The notes beneath the pieces were generated by a model. It made no database searches and was not told where the DNA came from. It saw nothing but the letters and a program-made list of their open reading frames with translations. The position numbers were made by a program, and so were the translations under genes. This document shows, one piece after another, positions 26,538 through 32,717 of a stretch of 32,717 nt of DNA. Source of the DNA: Burkholderia singularis. GTDB taxonomy: Bacteria; Pseudomonadota; Gammaproteobacteria; Burkholderiales; Burkholderiaceae. The DNA lies in contig NZ_FXAN01000086.1 of NCBI RefSeq assembly GCF_900176645.1, forward strand, positions 1-32,717. Direction: 5' to 3'. Each line of letters starts with the position of its first letter. The first letter of the stretch is position 1.

Positions 26538-27953
26538 ATGAACCAGCCGACCGAACCCGCCATCGCCCTCGACGTCTACCGCCAGCGCCGCGACCGCGTG
26601 CTGGCCGCGCTGCGCGCGCAAGGCGGCGGCGTCGCGATCATCTGCACCGCGCCGGAAGTGATGCGCAACCGCGACAGCGCTTATCCGTACCGGCACGACA
26701 GCTACTTCTACTACTTGAGCGGCTTTGCCGAGCCCGATGCGCTCGTCGTGCTCGACGCATCGTCCGAGGCAAGCGCGCCGCGCACGATTCTGTTCTGCCG
26801 CGCGAAAAATCCCGAGCGCGAGATCTGGGAAGGCTTCCATTTCGGCCCCGACGCCGCGCGCGACGCCTTCGGCTTCGACGCCGCGTTCGCCTACGACGCG
26901 CTCGATGCCGAGATGCCGCGCATCATTGCCGACGCGCCCGCGCTCTTCTATCTGTTCGGCGCATCCGCCGAACTCGAGCGCCGCATCGCCGGCTGGCTCG
27001 ACGCGGTGCGCGCGCGCGAACGCACGGGCGTCGCACCGCCGCGCGCGGCGTTCGATCTGACGCCGCTCGTTGACGACATGCGGCTCGTCAAGGACGCGCA
27101 CGAGCAAACCATCATGCGCCGCGCCGCCGACATTTCCGCGCTCGCGCACCGCCGCGCGATCGCCGCATGCCGCCCCGGCGTGCGCGAATACGAACTGGAA
27201 GCCGAGCTGCTGTACACGTTCCGGCGCCACGGCGCGCAATCGCCGGCTTACGGCTCGATCGTCGCCGCCGGCGCGAACGCCTGCGTGCTTCATTACCCGG
27301 CCGGCGACGCGATCGTTCAAGACGGCGATCTGGTTCTGATCGACGCGGCGTGCGAACTCGACGGCTACGCGTCCGACATCACCCGCACGTTTCCGGCGAA
27401 CGGCCGCTTCTCGGGCCCTCAGCACGAGCTGTACGACATCGTGCTCGCCGCGCAGGAGGCTGCGATCGCGGCCACGCGCGCCGGCGCGGCATTCGACGAT
27501 CCGCACGACGCCGCGGTGCGCGTACTCGCGCAAGGCATGCTCGACACCGGCCTCGTGCCGAAAGCGCGCTTCCCGAGCGTCGACGACGTGATCGCCGAGC
27601 GCGCGTACACGCGCTTTTACATGCACCGCACCGGCCACTGGCTCGGCATGGATGTGCACGATTGCGGCGACTATCGCGAGCGCCATGCACCGCGCGGAGA
27701 AGACGGCGCACGGCCGTCTCGCGTGCTGCAACCGGGCATGGCGCTCACGATCGAGCCGGGCCTCTACGTGCGCCCCGCCGACGACGTGCCGCCGGCGTAC
27801 TGGAACATCGGCATCCGGATCGAGGACGACGCCTTCGTCACGCCCGGCGGCTGCGAGCTGATCACGCGCGGCGTGCCGGTGGCCGCGGGCGAGATCGAGG
27901 CGCTGATGCGCGATGCGCGCGCCGCCGCGCCGTCACCGCAGCAGCAACCGTGA
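26538..27953 (+). CDS. pepP: Xaa-Pro aminopeptidase (aminopeptidase P)
   Basis: Dinuclear metallopeptidase that removes N-terminal residues preceding proline. The 471-residue product has the N-terminal AMP domain (YRQRRDRVLAALRAQGGG; RHDSYFYYLSGF) and the C-terminal pita-bread fold with metal ligands visible: two Asp in LIDAACELDGYASDITRTFP (about residues 266-285), His in HRTGHWLGMDVHD (about 363-375), Glu in LTIEPGLYV (about 404) and Glu in GIRIEDD. Size is normal. The ATG at 26538 is where homology starts (MNQPTEPAIALDVYRQRR); the longer open frame would add residues from the promoter. A ubiH-like gene follows after 43 bases, as in many proteobacteria (pepP-ubiH). Confidence 0.95.
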   Translation: MNQPTEPAIALDVYRQRRDRVLAALRAQGGGVAIICTAPEVMRNRDSAYPYRHDSYFYYLSGFAEPDALVVLDASSEASAPRTILFCRAKNPEREIWEGFHFGPDAARDAFGFDAAFAYDALDAEMPRIIADAPALFYLFGASAELERRIAGWLDAVRARERTGVAPPRAAFDLTPLVDDMRLVKDAHEQTIMRRAADISALAHRRAIAACRPGVREYELEAELLYTFRRHGAQSPAYGSIVAAGANACVLHYPAGDAIVQDGDLVLIDAACELDGYASDITRTFPANGRFSGPQHELYDIVLAAQEAAIAATRAGAAFDDPHDAAVRVLAQGMLDTGLVPKARFPSVDDVIAERAYTRFYMHRTGHWLGMDVHDCGDYRERHAPRGEDGARPSRVLQPGMALTIEPGLYVRPADDVPPAYWNIGIRIEDDAFVTPGGCELITRGVPVAAGEIEALMRDARAAAPSPQQQP

Positions 27954-27996
27954 CGCTCGCGCCTCGCCTTCCCGCCAGAACGAACCACCACTCACG

Positions 27997-29196
27997 ATGA
28001 CGACCGCCGCCTCCTCACCTGCGTTCGATTTCGATTTCGATATCGCGATCGTCGGCGCGGGCCCGGTCGGGCTCGCGCTTGCCGGTTGGCTCACGCGCCG
28101 CAGCGCCACGCGCGCGCTGTCGATCGCGTTGATCGACGCGCGCGCGCCGCAAGCGAGCGCAAACGATCCGCGCGCGATCGCCGTATCGCAAGGCAGCCGG
28201 ATTCTGCTCGACACGCTCGGCTGGCCTGCCGACGCCACGCCGATCGAGCATATCCACGTGTCGCAGCGCGGCCGCTTCGGGCGCACGCTGATCGACCGGG
28301 ACGAGCACGACCTCGCCGCACTCGGCTATGTCGCGCGCTACGGCTCGATCGTCGAGGCGCTCGCACGCGCGGTGCGCGGCGCGCCGGTGCACTGGTTCAT
28401 GTCGGCTTGCGCGCAAACGCCCACGCAGGACGCCGACGGCGTGAGCGTGACGATCGAGACGCCGGATGGCATGCGCACGCTGCGCGCGCGCGTGCTCGTC
28501 AACGCCGAAGGCGGGCTCTTCGGCGACCGCGAACGCAAGCTCGCCAAGCGCACGCGGCGCCGAGACTACGAACAAACCGCGCTCGTCGGCACCGTCTCGG
28601 TATCGGCGCCGCGCCCGCGCGTCGCATGGGAGCGCTTCACCGCCGAAGGCCCGCTCGCGCTGCTGCCGCTGGGCGGCCCGCGCCAGGCGGACTATGCGCT
28701 CGTCTGGTGCTGCGCGCCCGACGCCGCGCAGCGGCGCGGCGCGTTGCCCGACGACGCGTTTCTACGCGAACTCGGCGCCGCGTTCGGCGAGCGAATGGGC
28801 CGCTTCACGCATATCGCGGGACGCGCGTCGTTTCCGCTCGGACTCGCCGCGGCCGACACGCTCGTCGACGGCCGTATCGCAATCGTCGGCAACGCCGCGC
28901 AAACGCTGCATCCGGTCGCGGGCCAGGGGTTGAATCTCGGCTTGCGCGATGCGCACACCCTCGTCGAGGCGCTGTCCGAACATGGCGCAACGCCGCTTGC
29001 GCTCGCGGCGTTCAACGCGCGCCGCGCACTCGACCGGCGCCTCACGATCGGCACAACGGATACGCTCGCGCGCCTCTTCACGATCGATTCGACGCCGCTC
29101 GCGCTGCTGCGCGGCGCGGCGCTCACCGCGCTCGAATGCGTGCCGCCGCTCAAGACGGCCATCGCACGGCAGATGATGTTCGGACAGCGGCGCTAA
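27997..29196 (+). CDS. UbiH/UbiF/VisC/COQ6-family FAD monooxygenase
   Basis: Aromatic-ring hydroxylase of the ubiquinone pathway type. The 399-residue product has the N-terminal FAD Rossmann motif DIAIVGAGPVGLALAGWL (about 15-33), the DPRAIAVSQGSRILLDTLGW segment typical of Ubi hydroxylases, and the second FAD motif IVGNAAQTLHPVAGQGLNLG (about 295-315). Its position after pepP favours UbiH (C6 hydroxylation), but the family members UbiF, UbiI and VisC cannot be separated by eye, so no symbol is given. Start ATG 27997 is preceded only weakly by a ribosome-binding sequence. The protein ends shortly after RRALDRRLTIGTTDTLARLF, as in the family. Confidence 0.9.
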   Translation: MTTAASSPAFDFDFDIAIVGAGPVGLALAGWLTRRSATRALSIALIDARAPQASANDPRAIAVSQGSRILLDTLGWPADATPIEHIHVSQRGRFGRTLIDRDEHDLAALGYVARYGSIVEALARAVRGAPVHWFMSACAQTPTQDADGVSVTIETPDGMRTLRARVLVNAEGGLFGDRERKLAKRTRRRDYEQTALVGTVSVSAPRPRVAWERFTAEGPLALLPLGGPRQADYALVWCCAPDAAQRRGALPDDAFLRELGAAFGERMGRFTHIAGRASFPLGLAAADTLVDGRIAIVGNAAQTLHPVAGQGLNLGLRDAHTLVEALSEHGATPLALAAFNARRALDRRLTIGTTDTLARLFTIDSTPLALLRGAALTALECVPPLKTAIARQMMFGQRR

Positions 29197-29758
29197 AGCG
29201 TGCCGCGCCGGTCGAATCGTCGGCCGGCCGTTTTCCGTTTTCCCGAAAATTCACGGGCCCGATCCGGTGAAAGCCGCCCGGCATGCGCGGGCGGTGCGTG
29301 GCGCGACGCGCCGGCACGCGCGTCGGCGCCCGCCATAACCGGCGGCACATGCGCCGATATCGCGCCGCATCGACCCGCCGCGCACGCTGCCGCTTGTCGA
29401 CGGGCTGCGTCACTTCGTCATGCCCGCGATGCACAAACCGCTGCCCGGCTCGCGCGCCGATCGCCGCGAATCGTCGAAGCCCCAGGCAAGCGCCAATGCC
29501 GTGCGCATCATCCGCCGCCGCACGGTGGCGCGACACGCTCCGCCCGCACATTGCGTTGCCGCAAAAACGCCGCGATACGCCGCATTACCTCGAGCCGCCT
29601 GCCGCGACCATGCGCCGCGCCACTTTCGCGCCCTGTTCATCGCCGATTTAACGATCACCGACATTTGCACAATTCGGCAGCATCGGCGGTTACGGTAAAA
29701 TGCGCGTTTTCCCGTCCGTCGACCTCCTGCCCGCGCCCGTGCGGGCAGCCCCATTGCG
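29197..29758. other. intergenic region upstream of dusB
   Basis: About 560 bases. Open frames on both strands are Arg/Ala-rich shadows with no ribosome-binding sites or recognisable domains. The region contains an imperfect GC hairpin near 29299-29330 and, in its more AT-rich last 110 bases, the dusB promoter. I cannot identify a gene or RNA in it. Confidence 0.4.
29673..29701 (+). promoter_or_regulatory. sigma-70-type promoter for dusB-fis
   Basis: TTCGGC (29673-29678) and TAAAAT (29696-29701) are spaced by 17 bases, ending 57 bases before the dusB ATG, in a locally AT-richer stretch. Confidence 0.5.
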
Positions 29759-30823
29759 ATGCCCGTTCTCGGCTCTCACGTTCTGCGCAACAACCTGTTC
29801 GTCGCCCCGATGGCGGGCGTCACGGACCGGCCGTTCCGCCAGCTTTGCAAGCGCCTCGGCGCGGGCTACGCCGTGTCCGAGATGGTCGCGTCGAATGCGC
29901 AGCTCTGGAAGAGCGAGAAGACGATGCGCCGCGCGAATCACGCAGGCGAGGTCGAGCCGATCGCCGTGCAAATCGCGGGCGCCGACCCGGCGATGATGGC
30001 CGAAGCCGCACGCTACAACGTCGCCAACGGCGCGCAGATCATCGACATCAACATGGGCTGCCCGGCAAAGAAGGTTTGCAACGTCGCCGCGGGCTCCGCG
30101 CTGCTGCAAAACGAGCCGCTCGTCGCTCGGATCGTCGAGGCGGTCGTCGCCGCGGTCGGCACCGGGCCCGATGCCGTGCCGGTCACGCTGAAGATCCGCA
30201 CCGGCTGGGATCGCGAGCACAAGAACGCTGTGACGGTCGCCAAACTTGCCGAGGCGGCCGGCATCTCGATGCTGACCGTGCACGGCCGCACGCGCGCCGA
30301 CCTGTACCACGGCGACGCCGAATACGAGACGATTGCTGCGGTGAAGGCCGCGGTGCGCATTCCGGTCGTCGCCAACGGCGATATCACGTCGCCGGAAAAA
30401 GCCAAGGCCGTGCTCGACACGACGCACGCCGACGCGCTGATGATCGGTCGCGCCGCGCAAGGAAGGCCGTGGCTCTTTCGCGAAATCGATCATTTCCTGC
30501 AAACCGGCGAGCGAATGCCGCCGCCGCGCATCGACGAGATCCGCCAGGTCATGAACGAGCACCTCGAGGATCACTACGCGTTCTACGGAGAATTCACGGG
30601 CGTGCGCACTGCGCGCAAGCACATCGGCTGGTACACTCGCGGCCTTTCCGGCGCGAATGGGTTCCGGCACCGAATGAACACGCTCGATTCCACCCGCGAG
30701 CAGCTTGCCGCCGTCAACGAGTTCTTCGACGCGCAACAGGCGCTGTCCGATCGTCTCGTCTATGTCGACGAAGCGGACGGCGGCCGCGGCGGCTCGGGTG
30801 ATTCCAACCAGTTAGCAGCATGA
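29759..30823 (+). CDS. dusB: tRNA-dihydrouridine synthase DusB
   Basis: FMN- and NADPH-dependent enzyme that reduces uridines in the tRNA D-loop. The 354-residue product begins MPVLGSHVLRNNLFVAPMAG, the N-terminal barrel strand of DusB, and has VTDRPFRQLCKRLGAGYAVS, IDINMGCPAKKVCN with the catalytic Cys (about residue 101), LKIRTGWDREHKN, LTVHGRTRADLYHG, VVANGDITSPEKA and LMIGRAAQGRPWLFREI. The C-terminal helical domain has RKHIGWYTRGLSGANGFRHR. The last 15 or so residues are a Gly/Asp-rich extension. Its stop overlaps the fis start (ATGA), the same dusB-fis arrangement as in E. coli. Confidence 0.96.
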   Translation: MPVLGSHVLRNNLFVAPMAGVTDRPFRQLCKRLGAGYAVSEMVASNAQLWKSEKTMRRANHAGEVEPIAVQIAGADPAMMAEAARYNVANGAQIIDINMGCPAKKVCNVAAGSALLQNEPLVARIVEAVVAAVGTGPDAVPVTLKIRTGWDREHKNAVTVAKLAEAAGISMLTVHGRTRADLYHGDAEYETIAAVKAAVRIPVVANGDITSPEKAKAVLDTTHADALMIGRAAQGRPWLFREIDHFLQTGERMPPPRIDEIRQVMNEHLEDHYAFYGEFTGVRTARKHIGWYTRGLSGANGFRHRMNTLDSTREQLAAVNEFFDAQQALSDRLVYVDEADGGRGGSGDSNQLAA

Positions 30824-31053
30824 GCAAGCACAACATCGAACAATGCGTCCGCGACAGCCTGGATGGCTACTTCCGGGATCTCGACGGCTCCAATCCGCAT
30901 GACGTCTACGAAATGGTGATGTCGTGCGTCGAAAAGCCGATGCTCGAAGTCGTGCTCGAGCAGGCGGGCGGCAATCAGTCGCTCGCCGCCGAGTACCTCG
31001 GCATCAATCGCAACACGCTGCGCAAGAAACTACAGCAGCACGGCCTGCTGTAG
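30820..31053 (+). CDS. fis: Fis-family DNA-binding protein
   Basis: Nucleoid-associated regulator that bends DNA and activates stable RNA promoters. The 77-residue product consists of a short N-terminal segment, the dimerisation helices ([20 protein letters not shown]) and the C-terminal helix-turn-helix [20 protein letters not shown] (about 49-68). It is shorter than E. coli Fis (98 residues) because the N-terminal beta-hairpin arm, needed in E. coli for Hin/Gin recombination stimulation, is largely missing; this is usual for betaproteobacterial Fis. The start lies in the dusB stop codon, so translation is probably coupled. Confidence 0.95.
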   Translation: MSKHNIEQCVRDSLDGYFRDLDGSNPHDVYEMVMSCVEKPMLEVVLEQAGGNQSLAAEYLGINRNTLRKKLQQHGLL

Positions 31054-31111
31054 TGCCGCGCGCGGCCGCGCCCCCGTTTTCCTGGTTATCCTGCCTATTG
31101 GTGGCTCCATC

Positions 31112-32689
31112 ATGATCAAGCAAGCGCTCCTCTCCGTTTCCGACAAGACCGGCATCGTCGACTTCGCAAAAGCGCTGTCCGGGCTCGGCGTCAAGCTGCT
31201 GTCGACGGGCGGCACCGCGAAACTGCTCGCCGACGCCGGCCTGCCCGTCACCGAAGTAGCCGATTACACCGGCTTCCCGGAAATGCTCGATGGACGCGTG
31301 AAGACGCTGCACCCGAAGGTGCACGGCGGCATCCTCGCGCGCCGCGACCTGCCCGAGCACATGCGCTCGCTCGAGCAGCATGGCATCCCGACGATCGATC
31401 TGCTCGTCGTGAACCTGTATCCGTTTGTCGCGACGGTCGCCAAGGACGACTGCACGCTCGCCGAGGCGATCGAAAACGTCGACATCGGTGGCCCGACGAT
31501 GCTGCGCTCGGCGGCAAAGAACCACCGCGACGTGACGGTGATCGTCGATCCGGCCGATTACGCCGTGGTGCTCGACGAAATGAAGGCGAACGGCAACGCG
31601 CTCAGCTACAAGACGAACTTCCGGCTCGCGACGAAAGTATTCGCGCACACCGCACAGTACGACGGCGCGATCACCAACTATCTGACGAGCTTGACCGACG
31701 AATTGCAGCACGCGTCGCGCCACACCTATCCGGCGACGCTGAACCTGGCGTTCGACAAGGTGCAGGATCTGCGTTACGGCGAAAACCCGCACCAGAGCGC
31801 GGCGTTTTATCGCGACCTCGCGGCGCCGGCCGATGCGCTCGCGAACTATCGCCAGTTGCAGGGCAAGGAACTGTCGTACAACAACATCGCCGATTCGGAT
31901 GCGGCATGGGAATGCGTGAAGACGTTCGACGCTCCCGCCTGCGTGATCATCAAACATGCGAACCCGTGCGGCGTCGCGCTCGGCGCGGATGCGGCCGAAG
32001 CTTACTCGAAGGCGTTCCAAACCGATCCGACCTCCGCGTTCGGCGGCATCATCGCGTTCAACCGCGAAGTCGACGAGGCCGCCGCGCAAGCGGTCGCCAA
32101 GCAGTTCGTCGAAGTGCTGATCGCACCGTCGTTCTCGGACGCCGCCAAGCAAGTGTTCGCGGCAAAGCAGAACGTGCGTCTGCTCGAAATCGCGCCGGGC
32201 GCCGCAGCGTCCAGCGACAGCCGTCCCTTCGATCTGAAGCGCGTCGGCGGCGGCCTGCTCGTGCAATCGCTCGACACACGCAACGTGCAGCCGCACGAAT
32301 TGCGTGTCGTCACGAAGCGCCACCCGACGCCGAAGGAAATGGACGACCTGCTGTTTGCCTGGCGCGTCGCGAAGTACGTGAAGTCGAATGCCATCGTGTT
32401 CTGCGGCAATGGCATGACGCTCGGCGTCGGCGCGGGCCAAATGAGCCGCGTCGATTCGGCGCGCATCGCGAGCATCAAGGCGCAGAATGCGGGCCTCACG
32501 CTCGCCGGCTCGGCGGTCGCATCGGATGCGTTCTTCCCGTTTCGCGACGGCCTCGACGTCGTCGTTGCGGCGGGCGCGACCTGCGTGATCCAGCCGGGCG
32601 GCTCGGTACGCGACGACGAAGTGATCGCGGCTGCCGACGAGCACAACATCGCGATGGTGCTGACGGGCGTGCGCCACTTCCGCCATTGA
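31112..32689 (+). CDS. purH: bifunctional AICAR formyltransferase/IMP cyclohydrolase PurH
   Basis: Catalyses the last two steps of IMP synthesis. The 525-residue product has the N-terminal MGS-like cyclohydrolase domain (about 1-195: [59 protein letters not shown]) and the C-terminal transformylase domain with [16 protein letters not shown], the catalytic Lys-His in [32 protein letters not shown], and the closing [20 protein letters not shown] and TGVRHFRH. Length is normal. It lies 58 bases after fis, so it is likely part of the same transcript. The 28 bases after the stop are outside any gene. Confidence 0.97.
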   Translation: MIKQALLSVSDKTGIVDFAKALSGLGVKLLSTGGTAKLLADAGLPVTEVADYTGFPEMLDGRVKTLHPKVHGGILARRDLPEHMRSLEQHGIPTIDLLVVNLYPFVATVAKDDCTLAEAIENVDIGGPTMLRSAAKNHRDVTVIVDPADYAVVLDEMKANGNALSYKTNFRLATKVFAHTAQYDGAITNYLTSLTDELQHASRHTYPATLNLAFDKVQDLRYGENPHQSAAFYRDLAAPADALANYRQLQGKELSYNNIADSDAAWECVKTFDAPACVIIKHANPCGVALGADAAEAYSKAFQTDPTSAFGGIIAFNREVDEAAAQAVAKQFVEVLIAPSFSDAAKQVFAAKQNVRLLEIAPGAAASSDSRPFDLKRVGGGLLVQSLDTRNVQPHELRVVTKRHPTPKEMDDLLFAWRVAKYVKSNAIVFCGNGMTLGVGAGQMSRVDSARIASIKAQNAGLTLAGSAVASDAFFPFRDGLDVVVAAGATCVIQPGGSVRDDEVIAAADEHNIAMVLTGVRHFRH

Positions 32690-32717
32690 CGAACGGCTTG
32701 CGCGCTGCCCTCCGGCG

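Noticed and set aside
31004..32686. 560-codon open frame opposite purH
   Set aside because: Antisense shadow of purH with no recognisable protein features.

Overview
The window is GC-rich (roughly two-thirds or more G+C, with strong G/C at third codon positions) and almost fully coding. Gene order and protein sequences fit a betaproteobacterium of the genus Burkholderia, most likely the B. pseudomallei/thailandensis group; the genus is inferred from synteny and protein recognition, not from a search. I see no rRNA, tRNA, CRISPR array, intact insertion sequence or prophage.

Layout. (1) 0.3-6.4 kb, + strand: queA-tgt (queuosine tRNA modification) followed by yajC-secD-secF (protein export accessory complex), closed by a compact convergent terminator block. 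(2) 6.6-8.5 kb, - strand: two tandem YceI-family periplasmic proteins and a cytochrome b561. Divergent from them, 8.8-12.5 kb, + strand: a tightly overlapped four-gene pqi operon (two separate half-size PqiA proteins, a three-MCE-domain PqiB and the lipoprotein PqiC). Together these look like an envelope lipid/quinone homeostasis region. (3) 12.7-13.25 kb, - strand: a lone, lower-GC gene whose product carries the signature of ribosome-inactivating proteins (rRNA N-glycosidases of the ricin/Shiga toxin A family). This is the most unusual item in the window. (4) 13.5-17.2 kb, + strand: a Gcr-type membrane protein usually labelled 'site-specific recombinase', then a THUMP-domain RNA methyltransferase of the RlmL type. 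(5) 17.7-18.9 kb: a VOC/glyoxalase-fold protein and a YafY/WYL regulator. (6) 19.0-21.9 kb, - strand: a three-gene proton-translocating transhydrogenase (pntAA-pntAB-pntB). (7) 22.2-25.7 kb, + strand: Nudix hydrolase-mnmA (tRNA 2-thiouridylation), then a stand-alone FMN glutamate-synthase-like protein. (8) 25.75-26.36 kb, - strand: a glutathione S-transferase. (9) 26.5-32.7 kb, + strand: pepP, a UbiH/VisC-family FAD monooxygenase, and dusB-fis-purH.

Most of the window is conserved core metabolism: tRNA modification (queA, tgt, mnmA, dusB), secretion, redox balance and purine synthesis. The exception is 12.67-13.5 kb, where base composition, gene content and fragmentary coding-like sequence all suggest an acquired segment inserted between the pqi operon and the gcr-like gene.
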